Source: CAIYYX01 sp035530135 (GTDB taxonomy: Bacteria; Pseudomonadota; Gammaproteobacteria; Burkholderiales; Rhodocyclaceae). Taken from it: a stretch of 64,000 bases of DNA. The notes under the pieces were generated by a model, which made no database searches, was not told the origin of the DNA, and saw only the letters and a program-made list of their open reading frames with translations. Positions 42,379 through 51,669 of the stretch are shown here, one piece after another; the stretch's first letter is position 1, and each line of letters opens with the position of its first letter. The stretch lies in the NCBI GenBank assembly GCA_035530135.1, contig DATKVJ010000161.1, positions 58,944 to 122,943 of the forward strand. The letters are read 5' to 3'. Made by a program: the position numbers and the translations under genes.

Positions 42379-43424
42379 AAACGATGATGCGTTCCCATGG
42401 GCAGCCTCTGGACTTCAAGGGCGGCTGCGTCGAGCTCAGCCATGGAGCCGGCGGCCGCGCCATGGCGCAGCTGATAGAAGAGCTGTTCGTGCAGGCTTTC
42501 GACAACGAGTGGCTGCGGCAGATGAACGACAACGCCTGTTTTGCCGTGCCTGCCGGGCGCATGGTCATGTCGAGCGACAGCCATGTGGTGTCGCCCTTGT
42601 TTTTCCCGGGCGGGGACATCGGCAGCCTCAGCGTGCACGGCACGATCAACGACGTGGCGATGGCGGGTGCGCGCCCGCTGTACCTCGCGGCGGGATTCAT
42701 CCTCGAGGAAGGCTTCCCGCTGGCGCAGCTTAAACGCATCGTCGAGTCGATGGCGGGCGCGGCGCAGGAAGCCGGGGTCGCCGTGGTCACCGGGGATACC
42801 AAGGTGGTCGAACGCGGCAAAGGCGACGGCGTGTTCATCACCACCACCGGGGTGGGCGTGGTGCCACCCGGCGTCGAGATATCGGGCGACCGCGCGCGAC
42901 CGGGCGACCGGGTCGTCGTATCGGGGACCATCGGCGACCATGGGGTAGCGATCATGTCGTTCCGGGAAAGCCTTTCCTTCGGTACTGTCATCCGCTCCGA
43001 CACCGCAGCGCTCCACGGCCTGGTGGCGGCGATGTTGCAGGCGGTGCCGGGCATCCGCTGCCTGCGCGATCCGACCCGCGGGGGGCTGGCGACGACGCTG
43101 AACGAATTCGCGCGCCAGTCCGGCGTGGGTTTTCGGCTGCAGGAGTCCGCAATTCCGGTGCGGACGCAAGTGAGCGCCGCATGCGAGCTGCTCGGCCTGG
43201 ATCCGCTGTATGTCGCCAACGAGGGCAAGCTGGTCGCCGTGTGCGCGCCCGAGGATGCCGCGCGGCTGGTGGCCGCGATGCGTGCCCATCCGCTGGGCCG
43301 CGAGGCGGCCGAGATCGGCGAGGTGACCGGGGATGCGCGCCACTTCGTGCAGATGCAGACCGCTTTCGGCGGAACGCGCATGGTGGACTGGCTCGCCGGC
43401 GAGCAATTGCCCAGGATCTGCTGA
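42375..43424 (+). CDS. hypE: Hydrogenase maturation protein HypE
   Basis: 349-residue PurM-like ATPase that dehydrates the thiocarbamate on its C-terminal cysteine to thiocyanate. The start is the ATG inside the hypD ATGA overlap (MKTMMRSHGQPLDFKGGCVE); a longer frame from 42081 is within hypD. The sequence ends PRIC, with the essential terminal Cys349. ELSHGAGGRAMAQLI and DPTRGGLATTLNE are family signatures. Confidence 0.96.
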   Translation: MKTMMRSHGQPLDFKGGCVELSHGAGGRAMAQLIEELFVQAFDNEWLRQMNDNACFAVPAGRMVMSSDSHVVSPLFFPGGDIGSLSVHGTINDVAMAGARPLYLAAGFILEEGFPLAQLKRIVESMAGAAQEAGVAVVTGDTKVVERGKGDGVFITTTGVGVVPPGVEISGDRARPGDRVVVSGTIGDHGVAIMSFRESLSFGTVIRSDTAALHGLVAAMLQAVPGIRCLRDPTRGGLATTLNEFARQSGVGFRLQESAIPVRTQVSAACELLGLDPLYVANEGKLVAVCAPEDAARLVAAMRAHPLGREAAEIGEVTGDARHFVQMQTAFGGTRMVDWLAGEQLPRIC

Positions 43425-43443
43425 TGACAGGACGGCGTTCATC

Positions 43444-45255
43444 ATGAGTGCAATCGCAGACCCGGTCGGCGCGGCGGTCGCAGCGACCACGGCGCGCTAT
43501 CGCCGGGATCCGAATTACATCCTGCAAATGCTGCGCGAAATCCAGGAGGCCTGCGAGTGGATACCGCCCGAGGCGATCGACGGCCTGCAGGATACGCTGC
43601 ATCTGCCGCGGACCAAGATCGAGGGCGTCGCCGGCTTCTATGCGTTTCTTTACATGCGGCCGCGCGGCCGCTACCGGGTTCTGTTCAGCGACAACATCAC
43701 CGACCGCATGCTCGGCAACATGGAGTTGCTGCGGCACATGTGCGAACAGTTGTGGATCGAGCGCGGCAAGACCTCGGAGGACGGGCTGGTCAGCGTGGAT
43801 ACCACCTCCTGCACCGGCATGTGCGACCAGGGTCCGGCGCTGCTGGTGAACAATTACGCGATCCCGCGCCTCGACCGGCAGCGCGTGGACGAAATCTGCG
43901 AACTGATCCGCAACAAGGTCGCGCTCGCCGATTGGCCGCGCGAATATTTCCGCGTCGAGGATCAGGTGCGGCGCGAGGATCTGCTTCTGGGGAGCGGGCT
44001 CGCGCCCGGTGAGGCGCTTTCTGCGGCGTGTGCGCGCGGGGCGCAGAAGCTGCTGGACGAGATCAAAGCGTCGAAGCTGCGCGGGCGCGGCGGCGCCGGT
44101 TTCTCTACCGGCATGAAATGGGAGGCTTGCCGCAATGCCGAGGACGGGGCGCGCTACGTGGTGTGCAATGCCGATGAGGGAGAGCCCGGAACGTTCAAGG
44201 ACCGCGTGCTGCTCGCCTCGCACGCCGACCTGGTGTTCGAAGGCATGACGCTGTGCGCGCTTGCGATCGGCGCGCGAAAAGGCATGCTCTACCTGCGCGG
44301 GGAATACCGCTATTTGCTCGATCATCTGCACGCGGCGCTCGAGCGCAGGCGGCGCGCGAATCTGCTCGGCGCGGACATACTGGGGCAGGAGGGGTTCGAT
44401 TTCGACATCGAAATCCACCTCGGCGCCGGCGCCTACATCTGCGGCGAGGAATCGGCGCTGATCGAATCGCTCGAAGGCAAGCGCGGCACGCCGCGCAACC
44501 GGCCGCCGTTTCCGGTGACCCACGGCTATCTCGATCGGCCGACGGTGGTGAATAACGTGGAGACCCTCGCCGCGTCCTGCCTGATTGCGGTGCACGGCGG
44601 CGCCTGGTATGCAGGAGTGGGCACCAGCGCCTCCGCCGGGACCAAGATTCTGAGCGTTTCGGGCGACTGCGCCCGGCCGGGACTGTACGAGTACCCCTTC
44701 GGCGTGAGCGTGCGCGAGGTGCTCGCGGCGTGCGGAGCGGGCGATACCCAGGCGGTGCAGGTCAGTGGTCCGTCCGGCGTCTGCCTTGCCGCGGCGGAAT
44801 TCGATCGCCGCATCGCCTTCGAGGATCTCCCGACCGCCGGCGCCTTCATGGTGTTCGACCATAGCCGAGACATGTTCGAGGTGGCGCGCAATTTCGTCCA
44901 TTTCTTCGCGCATGAGAGCTGCGGCTTCTGCACGCCGTGCCGCGTCGGCACCTCGCTGCTGCGCAATCTCATGGACAAACTGAACAACGGCCACGGCTCG
45001 CCTTACGACTTCGCCGAAATCGAGAAGTTGAATCGCATCCTGCAGGCCATGAGTCATTGCGGGCTGGGCCACTCGGCCTGTAATCCGGTGCTCGATACCA
45101 TCGCCAAGTTCCGCCCGGCCTATGAACGGCGCATGCAGCACAAGGAGTTCAGGCCGGCATTCGACCTGGACTGGGCCCTGGAACCGGCGCGGCAGATGAC
45201 CGGGCGCGACGATGCCGCGGCCCATTTCTCCAGCGGCGGCGCGGAGGAAACGTGA
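43444..45255 (+). CDS. hoxF: HoxF, diaphorase flavoprotein of NAD-linked hydrogenase
   Basis: 603-residue fused NuoE/NuoF-like subunit that passes electrons between the hydrogenase clusters and NAD via FMN. The N-terminal thioredoxin-like 2Fe-2S domain (CTGMCDQGPALLVN) is followed by the NuoF-like part: NAD-binding GRGGAGFSTGMKW, FMN-binding GAGAYICGEESALIESLEGK, and 4Fe-4S ligands in SCGFCTPCR and the later GHSAC. The ATG at 43444 is taken, 20 bases after hypE. Length matches R. eutropha-type HoxF, in which no separate HoxE is needed. Confidence 0.95.
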   Translation: MSAIADPVGAAVAATTARYRRDPNYILQMLREIQEACEWIPPEAIDGLQDTLHLPRTKIEGVAGFYAFLYMRPRGRYRVLFSDNITDRMLGNMELLRHMCEQLWIERGKTSEDGLVSVDTTSCTGMCDQGPALLVNNYAIPRLDRQRVDEICELIRNKVALADWPREYFRVEDQVRREDLLLGSGLAPGEALSAACARGAQKLLDEIKASKLRGRGGAGFSTGMKWEACRNAEDGARYVVCNADEGEPGTFKDRVLLASHADLVFEGMTLCALAIGARKGMLYLRGEYRYLLDHLHAALERRRRANLLGADILGQEGFDFDIEIHLGAGAYICGEESALIESLEGKRGTPRNRPPFPVTHGYLDRPTVVNNVETLAASCLIAVHGGAWYAGVGTSASAGTKILSVSGDCARPGLYEYPFGVSVREVLAACGAGDTQAVQVSGPSGVCLAAAEFDRRIAFEDLPTAGAFMVFDHSRDMFEVARNFVHFFAHESCGFCTPCRVGTSLLRNLMDKLNNGHGSPYDFAEIEKLNRILQAMSHCGLGHSACNPVLDTIAKFRPAYERRMQHKEFRPAFDLDWALEPARQMTGRDDAAAHFSSGGAEET

Positions 45256-45256
45256 C

Positions 45257-45979
45257 ATGAGCGCGAGCTTCACCGTCGACGGCAAGTCCGTCGCATTTGC
45301 CGAAGGGCAAACCATCATCCAGGCGGCGCTCGCCGCGGGCGTGTACATCCCGCACCTGTGCTATTACCCGGAGTTCAAGCCGCATGGCTCGTGCAAACTG
45401 TGCACGGTCGAGGTGGGCGGCCGCCAGATCGCTTCGTGCACCACGCTGGCGCAGGCGGGCATGATGGTCGAGAGCGACACCCCGGCGCTGAACGACGAGC
45501 GCCGCGCGCTGACGCAAATGCTGTTCGTCGAGGGCAACCATTTCTGCCCCTCGTGCGAAAGAAGCGGCGACTGCAAACTGCAGGCCACCGCCTACGACCT
45601 GGGCATGATGACGGCGCACTTCGACCACTTTTTCCCGAGCCGGCCGGTCGATGCCTCGCACCCGGACGTGCTGCTCGACTTCAATCGCTGCATCCTGTGC
45701 TCGCTGTGCGTGCGCGCCAGCCGCGATATCGACGGGAAGAACGCGTTCGCGCTGTCCGGGCGCGGCATCAAGACCCACCTCATCGTCAACGCGAAATCGG
45801 GCCGCCTCGCCGATACCGACGTGACGCTGCAGGACAAGGCGGTGCAGGTGTGCCCGGTGGGCGTGTTCCTGCGCAAGGATAAGGGTTTCAACGTGCCGAT
45901 AGGCAGGCGGGTGTTCGACCTGAAACCGGTCTCGGCCTATGTAGACGCCACCGCCGCGCTGGCAAAGGAGCAGCAGTGA
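45257..45979 (+). CDS. hoxU: HoxU, iron-sulfur diaphorase subunit
   Basis: 240-residue NuoG-like subunit relaying electrons between HoxF and HoxY. N-terminal 2Fe-2S site (CYYPEFKPHGSCKLCTVEV), the HxxxCxxC...C site (HFCPSCERSGDC) and a 4Fe-4S site (CILCSLC...CPVG). Starts one base after hoxF; its TGA overlaps the hoxY GTG. Confidence 0.95.
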   Translation: MSASFTVDGKSVAFAEGQTIIQAALAAGVYIPHLCYYPEFKPHGSCKLCTVEVGGRQIASCTTLAQAGMMVESDTPALNDERRALTQMLFVEGNHFCPSCERSGDCKLQATAYDLGMMTAHFDHFFPSRPVDASHPDVLLDFNRCILCSLCVRASRDIDGKNAFALSGRGIKTHLIVNAKSGRLADTDVTLQDKAVQVCPVGVFLRKDKGFNVPIGRRVFDLKPVSAYVDATAALAKEQQ

Positions 45980-46527
45980 GTACCGCCGCGAAGGCAAAGC
46001 TCAAGGTTGCCACGACCTCCCTTGCGGGCTGCTTCGGCTGCCACATGTCGTTGCTCGATATCGACGAACGGCTGTTCGAGCTGCTCGAACTGATCGAATT
46101 CGACCGCTCGCCGCTGGTCGACATCAAGGAAGTCGGCAAATGCGATATCGGCATCATCGAGGGGGGGCTGTGCAATGCGGATAACGTGCACGTGCTGCGC
46201 GAGTTCCGCCGGAACTGCACGGCCTTGATCGCGATCGGCGCCTGCGCCATCAATGGCGGTTTGCCGGCGCAGCGCAACCACCTCAGCCTGCCGCTGATTC
46301 TGGAGGAGGTCTATCACAGCAGCCTTGGGCTGGGCAAAGGGCTGATTCCGAACGACCCGGAACTGCCGCTGCCGCTGGCCAAGGTGCGTCCGCTGCACGA
46401 GGTCGTAAAAATCGACTATTTCATTCCAGGCTGTCCGCCGTCAGCCGACGCCATCTGGAAGGCGCTCAACGACATCATTGCCGGTCACGAGCCTGTACTG
46501 GGGCACGGTTTGATCCATTACGATTGA
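45976..46527 (+). CDS. hoxY: HoxY, hydrogenase small subunit
   Basis: 183-residue short small subunit with one proximal 4Fe-4S cluster: ligands in AGCFGCHMS (Cys19, Cys22), GACAINGG and PGCPPSADAIW. The lack of the long C-terminal domain and of a Tat signal fits a cytoplasmic group 3d enzyme. GTG start in a GTGA overlap with hoxU. Confidence 0.95.
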   Translation: MSTAAKAKLKVATTSLAGCFGCHMSLLDIDERLFELLELIEFDRSPLVDIKEVGKCDIGIIEGGLCNADNVHVLREFRRNCTALIAIGACAINGGLPAQRNHLSLPLILEEVYHSSLGLGKGLIPNDPELPLPLAKVRPLHEVVKIDYFIPGCPPSADAIWKALNDIIAGHEPVLGHGLIHYD

Positions 46528-46546
46528 GATTTGATATGTCGCCAAT

Positions 46547-48040
46547 ATGAGCCAGAAACTCGAAACCGCTGAAAGCCCGGGGGCCCTGCGCCGCGTCGCC
46601 ATCGATACCGTGTCGCGCGTAGAGGGGCACGGCAAAGTGACCATCCTGCTCGACGAGCGCAATCAGGTGCACCAGGTGCGGCTGCACATCGTCGAATTCC
46701 GCGGCTTCGAGCGTTTCATCCAGGGCCGTCCTTATTGGGAAGTGCCGGTGACGGTGCAGCGCCTGTGCGGCATATGTCCGGTGAGCCATCACCTGGCGGC
46801 ATCGAAGGCGCTCGACCAGGTGGTCGGCGCGACGCGGCTCACGCCGACGGCTGAAAAGATCCGCCGACTGATGCACTACGGCCAGATTCTGCAGTCGCAT
46901 GCGCTGCATTTTTTCTACCTCGCCTCGCCCGACCTGCTGTTCGGCTTCGACAGCGACCTGTCGCGCCGCAATATCGTCGGCCTCGCTGCGGCACACCCGC
47001 AGACGGCAAAGCGCGGCGTGCTGCTGAGAAAGTTCGGGCAGGAGGTGATACGCATCACCGCCGGAAAGAGGGTGCATGGCACCGGCTCCATTCCCGGCGG
47101 GGTGAACAAGGCGGTGACCCGGGAAGAGCGCGAGCTGCTGCTGGCCGACATCTACCAGATCGTCGGCTGGAGCCGCGACGCGGTGCACCTGATAAAGGAT
47201 CTGCAGGCGCAGAATCCGGCGCTGTACAACGGCTTCGGCGTGTGCCGCTCGAATATGATGTCGCTGGTCGGCACGGACGGGGATCTCGACTTCTACCACG
47301 GCAGCCTGCGCGCCCGCGACGCCAACGGCGGCATGCTCTTCGACGGTGTCGACTATTGCGATTATCAGAAGCATATCCAGGAGGAGGTAAAGTCCTGGAG
47401 CTATATGAAGTTTCCGTTTCTCGCCGCATTTGGCAAGAGAAATGGCTGGTACAAGGTGGGGCCGCTGGCGCGGGTGCAAAACTGCGATCGCATCCCGACG
47501 CCGCTGGCGGAGGCCGAGCGGCGCGAATTTGTGGATTACTGCGGCGGCCTGCCCACGCACGCGCCGCTGGCCTACCACTGGGCGCGCATGATCGAGATGC
47601 TGCACGCGGCAGAGACGATCAAGGACCTGCTGCATGACGACGATATCCTCGGCGACGATCTGCTGTGCAGCGGCGAGCGGGCCACGGAAGGCGTGGGTGT
47701 GATCGAGGCGCCGCGCGGCACGCTGATCCACCACTACCGCGTGGACGAGGACGATCTGGTGACCATGTGCAACCTGATCGTCTCCACCACCCACAACAAT
47801 CAGGCGATGAACGAGGCGATCCGCCATGTCGCCGTGCGCTACCTGCAGGGGCGCGAACTCACCGAAGGCTTGCTGAACCACATCGAGGTCGCGATCCGCT
47901 GCTTCGATCCGTGCCTGTCGTGCGCGACGCACGCGCTGGGGCAGATGCCGCTCGCGATCGAGCTGGTCGATGCCGGTGGCGGGCTGGTCCAGGCGCTCGC
48001 GCGCAACGGCGACGGCTCGTTCGCCTGTTCGGAGGGTTGA
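46547..48040 (+). CDS. hoxH: HoxH, hydrogenase catalytic large subunit
   Basis: 497-residue [NiFe] subunit. The L1 site RLCGICPVSHH (Cys74, Cys77) and L2 site DPCLSCATH (Cys456, Cys459) hold the NiFe centre. A 35-residue tail (ALGQMPLAIELVDAGG and on) remains after His462 and would be cut off by HoxW once nickel is in place. With HoxFUY this is a bidirectional NAD-linked hydrogenase (group 3d). Confidence 0.96.
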   Translation: MSQKLETAESPGALRRVAIDTVSRVEGHGKVTILLDERNQVHQVRLHIVEFRGFERFIQGRPYWEVPVTVQRLCGICPVSHHLAASKALDQVVGATRLTPTAEKIRRLMHYGQILQSHALHFFYLASPDLLFGFDSDLSRRNIVGLAAAHPQTAKRGVLLRKFGQEVIRITAGKRVHGTGSIPGGVNKAVTREERELLLADIYQIVGWSRDAVHLIKDLQAQNPALYNGFGVCRSNMMSLVGTDGDLDFYHGSLRARDANGGMLFDGVDYCDYQKHIQEEVKSWSYMKFPFLAAFGKRNGWYKVGPLARVQNCDRIPTPLAEAERREFVDYCGGLPTHAPLAYHWARMIEMLHAAETIKDLLHDDDILGDDLLCSGERATEGVGVIEAPRGTLIHHYRVDEDDLVTMCNLIVSTTHNNQAMNEAIRHVAVRYLQGRELTEGLLNHIEVAIRCFDPCLSCATHALGQMPLAIELVDAGGGLVQALARNGDGSFACSEG

Positions 48041-48570
48041 TGCAGGCCGGCACGGTTATTTTCTCTGCCGGCAACCGCAGCCGCGGCGACGACGCCCTCG
48101 GACCGCTGCTGCTCGAGCGACTGGCTGCTTGGCTCGTCGCCGAATATCGTGATGCCGAGTTCGAGCTGATCGACGACTATCAGTTGCAGATCGAGCATGC
48201 GCTCGATCTGCAGGGCAGGCGGCTGGCCCTGTTCATCGACGCCGGATGCCGTACCCCGGCGCCGTTGGAATTCTACGCCATCGCTCCCGCGCCGGTTGCC
48301 GCTGCAAGCAGCACGCATGCGCTGTCGCCGCAGGCCGTGCTGGACGTATACCGGCAGATCGCGCTCGGCGATCCACCGCCCTCATTCGTGCTGTGCGTGC
48401 GCGGCGAGCGCTTCGAACTCGGCGCCGGACTCAGTCCATCCGCCGAGCGGCATATGGAGGCGGCCTGGCGGCAGCTGACGCTGCTGTGCGCGCAACCGGA
48501 TGCGGCGCGCTGGCGCGCGATGGCTAAAGCGCCGATTAATGTTCCCCTGCGCTGCACGGGCACGGCATAA
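48040..48570 (+). CDS. hoxW: Hydrogenase maturation peptidase HoxW
   Basis: 176-residue HybD/HoxW-type endopeptidase that removes the HoxH C-terminal tail. GNRSRGDDALGP holds the conserved Asp that senses nickel; LIDDYQLQIEHALDL has the second acidic residue and FIDAGCR a third. Starts in a TGATG overlap with hoxH. The C-terminal ~40 residues are less conserved. Confidence 0.9.
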   Translation: MQAGTVIFSAGNRSRGDDALGPLLLERLAAWLVAEYRDAEFELIDDYQLQIEHALDLQGRRLALFIDAGCRTPAPLEFYAIAPAPVAAASSTHALSPQAVLDVYRQIALGDPPPSFVLCVRGERFELGAGLSPSAERHMEAAWRQLTLLCAQPDAARWRAMAKAPINVPLRCTGTA

Positions 48571-48579
48571 TTGCGGCAT

Positions 48580-49785
48580 ATGGGTAAAGCCGGCATGTTC
48601 GATCGACGCGCGCAATCGGGCCGGCTCGCCCTCGGCCTCGCGCTGGGACTCGTCCTCCTCGTCCTGCTCGCGGCGGCCGCGTGGCACTTTACCCGGCCGG
48701 AACCGGTGCTGGTAACGGTCGCAGCGGCGGACCTCGGGCGGGTGGAACAGACGGTGGCGAACACGCGCGCGGGTTCGGTGATGGCCTGCCGGCGCGCAAA
48801 ACTCGCGCCGCCCGCGGGCGGGCGCATCGAACGGCTCAATGTGGCCAAAGGCGACCGGGTCCACAAGGGAGAGGTGCTGCTCACGCTGTGGGACAAGGAC
48901 TTGACTGCGCGCGAGCTCGTGGCACGCGAGCAACTGCGCACGGCCAAGGCGCATGTGCGCGAGGTGTGCGAACTGGCCCGGGCGTCGGCGCGCGATGCGC
49001 GCCGCGCGCGCGACCTGCGGGCGAAGAACTTCGTTTCGCAGGAGGCGGTGGAGCGCGCCGATGCCGATGCGGCGGCGAAGCAGGCGAGCTGCGATTCGGC
49101 CAAGACCCAGGTGGCGGAGGCCGATGCGCGCATCCAGGCGGCGCGCGCGGATATCGATCGCACGGTGCTGCGCGCGCCTTTCGACGGCATCGTCGCCGAA
49201 GTCAACGGCGAGGTGGGCGAGTTCCTGACGCCTTCGCCGCCGGGAATACCCACGCTGCCCGCGGTGGACCTGATCGACGATTCCTGCCTTTACGTGTCCG
49301 CGCCGATAGACGAAGTGGATGCCGCGCAGATCCGCGTCGGCATGCCCGCGCGGGTCACGCTGGATGCCTATCGCGGCCAGCACTTCCCCGGGCGGGTGCG
49401 CCGCATCGCCCCTTACGTGCTGGCGGTGGAGAAACAGGCGCGCACGGTGGAGGTGGAAGTCGACTTCGACACGCCCGGAGAGGCGAAGCATTTGCTGGTG
49501 GGCTATAGCGCCGACATTGAAATCGTGCTGGGCAGCCACGACAATGTGGTCCGCATACCGACTCAGGCGCTGATGCCGGGCAACCGCGTGCTGGTGCTCG
49601 GCGCGGACGGAACGCTGCAGGAACGCAAGATCGAAACGGGCATCTCCAACTGGGAGTACGCCGAAGTAAAGGCAGGCCTCGCGCGCGGCGCGCGCGTCGT
49701 GACCTCGCTCGAGCGCGAAGGCGTCAAGGCCGGCGTGCGCGCCGTGGCGGAGAAAAAGGAGGCCGTCAAGGCCCAATCGCGATGA
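48580..49785 (+). CDS. MacA-like periplasmic adaptor (HlyD/RND type)
   Basis: 401-residue membrane fusion protein: one N-terminal membrane helix, then a biotinyl-lipoyl-like half (KLAPPAGGRIERLNVAKGDR), an alpha-hairpin coiled coil (about residues 110-190), the second lipoyl half (RTVLRAPFDGIVAEVNGEVG), and a beta-barrel. It heads an operon with an ABC ATPase and two permeases, the MacAB layout. It begins 9 bases after hoxW; alternative ATG at 48595. Substrate unknown; no TolC is nearby. Confidence 0.85.
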   Translation: MGKAGMFDRRAQSGRLALGLALGLVLLVLLAAAAWHFTRPEPVLVTVAAADLGRVEQTVANTRAGSVMACRRAKLAPPAGGRIERLNVAKGDRVHKGEVLLTLWDKDLTARELVAREQLRTAKAHVREVCELARASARDARRARDLRAKNFVSQEAVERADADAAAKQASCDSAKTQVAEADARIQAARADIDRTVLRAPFDGIVAEVNGEVGEFLTPSPPGIPTLPAVDLIDDSCLYVSAPIDEVDAAQIRVGMPARVTLDAYRGQHFPGRVRRIAPYVLAVEKQARTVEVEVDFDTPGEAKHLLVGYSADIEIVLGSHDNVVRIPTQALMPGNRVLVLGADGTLQERKIETGISNWEYAEVKAGLARGARVVTSLEREGVKAGVRAVAEKKEAVKAQSR

Positions 49786-50456
49786 TCCGTCTCGCCGGCA
49801 TCGCGCGCACTTTCCTGGTTGGGGGCGAGCAGGTTCATGCACTGCGCGCTGTCGATCTCGCAATCGTACGCGGCGAATATCTGTCCATCATGGGGCCGTC
49901 CGGATCGGGCAAGTCGACGCTGCTCAATATCATCGGCCTGCTCGATCGTCCCGATGCCGGCAGCTACGAGCTCGATGACAAAAACGTTACCGCCCTGAGC
50001 GACGACGAACTGGCGCGCGTGCGGCGCGAGAAGATCGGCTTCGTGTTCCAGTTCTTTCACCTGGTGCCGCGCCTGACCGCGCTGCAGAATATCGAACTGC
50101 CGATGGTCCTGGCGGGCATCGATCCGGCCGAGCGCAAGCGCAGGCTGGCCCTGCTGCTCGCCGAGTACGGCCTGGAGGATCGCGCCGGCCATCGTCCCGA
50201 CCAGCTCTCAGGCGGTCAGTGCCAGCGCGTCGCGATCGCGCGCGCCATGTCCATGGGGCCGACGGTGATACTCGCCGACGAGCCCACCGGCAACCTCGAC
50301 CGCCATACCGGCCAGGAAGTGCTGAGCGTGCTCGAGCGGGTGCACCATAGCGGCGGGACCGTGGTGATCGTGACCCACGATCCGGAAATCGGGGCGCGCT
50401 CGCACCGACGCCTGCGGATGCTCGACGGCGCCGTCGTTGCCGACGAACGGGACTGA
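49782..50456 (+). CDS. MacB/LolD-like ABC transporter ATPase
   Basis: 224-residue ATPase. Walker A GPSGSGKST, Q-loop VFQFFHLVPRLTALQN, signature LSGGQ (then CQRVAIARA), Walker B VILADEPTGNLD and H-loop VTHD are all present. The PRLTALQNIELPM segment is typical of LolD/MacB-type exporters. ATG overlaps the adaptor stop. Works with the two downstream permeases. Confidence 0.92.
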   Translation: MIRLAGIARTFLVGGEQVHALRAVDLAIVRGEYLSIMGPSGSGKSTLLNIIGLLDRPDAGSYELDDKNVTALSDDELARVRREKIGFVFQFFHLVPRLTALQNIELPMVLAGIDPAERKRRLALLLAEYGLEDRAGHRPDQLSGGQCQRVAIARAMSMGPTVILADEPTGNLDRHTGQEVLSVLERVHHSGGTVVIVTHDPEIGARSHRRLRMLDGAVVADERD

Positions 50457-50458
50457 GC

Positions 50459-51667
50459 ATGCGTCTCGCCGATCTGTTCGGCTTCGCCTGGCAGGTGCTG
50501 CGCGGCTCCGTCTCGCGCACGCTGCTGATTCTGCTCGCGATGGGCATAGGGGTGGCAGCGGTGGTGGTGGTCACCGCGCTCGGGGAAGGCGCGCGGCTGT
50601 ATGTGGCGAACCAGTTCGGATCGCTCGGCACCAACCTGATCATCGTGATGCCCGGGCGCAGCGAAACCTCGGGTTCCATGCCCGGCGTGCTGATGGGCAA
50701 GACGCCGCGCGACTTGACGCTGGAAGATGCGCTTGCGCTCGGGCGCAGCCGTGCCGTCCGGCGCATTGCGCCCCTGGTCGTCGGCGCGGGCGAAGTGCGC
50801 GCGGGCGGGCTCAGCCGGGATACGACGGTGCTAGGATCGACTGCGGAGCTCATGGAAATCCGCCATATGGACATGGCGCAGGGCAGTTTCCTGCCGCCGG
50901 GCGATCCGCGCCACAGCCAGCCGGTCTGCGTCATCGGCACCAAGGTGGCGAACGAATTGTTCGGATCGCATCAGGCCCTGGGCGAATGGGTGCGCATCGG
51001 CGACCGGCGCTTTCGCGTAATCGGCATCCTTGCCGCGCAAGGCCAGTCGCTCGGCAACGATACCGATGAGATAGTGATCGTGCCGCTGGCGGCGGCGCAG
51101 GCGCTGTTCGACACCGAATCCTTGTTTCGGATCCTGGTGGAGGCCAAGAGCCGGGAGCAGATCCCCGCCGCGCAGGCCGATGTGGAGGAAATCCTGCGGC
51201 TGCGCCACGAGGGTGAACGCGATGTCACCGTGATCACCCAGGACGCCGTGCTCGCCACCTTCGATCGCATCCTGCGCGCACTCACGCTGACGGTGGCGAG
51301 CATTGCCGCCATCAGCCTCGCGGTCGCGGGCATCCTGATCATGAACGTGATGCTGATCGCGGTGACGCAGCGGCGGCGCGAAATCGGCTTGCTCAAGGCG
51401 CTGGGCGCCACCGGGCGGCAGATACGTCTGTTGTTCTTCACCGAAGCCCTGCTGCTCGCCACCGGTGGAGCGGTGGCGGGGCTCGCAGTGGGCGAACTCG
51501 GGCGCAGCATTGCCGCGCAGCTGTACCCCGCGATCCCGTTCCAGGCGCCGTGGTGGGCGCTCCTCGCCGCGCCGGCGACGGCGATGGCGACCGCCGTGCT
51601 GTTTACCGTGGCGCCGGCGCGGCGCGCGGCCATGCTCGATCCGGTGCAGGCGCTTTCAAGGCGATAA
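50459..51667 (+). CDS. MacB-like ABC permease (first)
   Basis: 402-residue permease: an N-terminal membrane helix, a periplasmic MacB-PCD domain (about residues 45-250), then three C-terminal membrane helices (the FtsX-like domain: TQRRREIGLLKALGATGRQIR). Two bases after the ATPase gene. Confidence 0.9.
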   Translation: MRLADLFGFAWQVLRGSVSRTLLILLAMGIGVAAVVVVTALGEGARLYVANQFGSLGTNLIIVMPGRSETSGSMPGVLMGKTPRDLTLEDALALGRSRAVRRIAPLVVGAGEVRAGGLSRDTTVLGSTAELMEIRHMDMAQGSFLPPGDPRHSQPVCVIGTKVANELFGSHQALGEWVRIGDRRFRVIGILAAQGQSLGNDTDEIVIVPLAAAQALFDTESLFRILVEAKSREQIPAAQADVEEILRLRHEGERDVTVITQDAVLATFDRILRALTLTVASIAAISLAVAGILIMNVMLIAVTQRRREIGLLKALGATGRQIRLLFFTEALLLATGGAVAGLAVGELGRSIAAQLYPAIPFQAPWWALLAAPATAMATAVLFTVAPARRAAMLDPVQALSRR

Positions 51668-51669
51668 GC

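Noticed and set aside
42988..45348. 786-codon minus-strand frame
   Set aside because: Antisense shadow of hypE/hoxF with typical Arg/Ala/His-rich junk composition.
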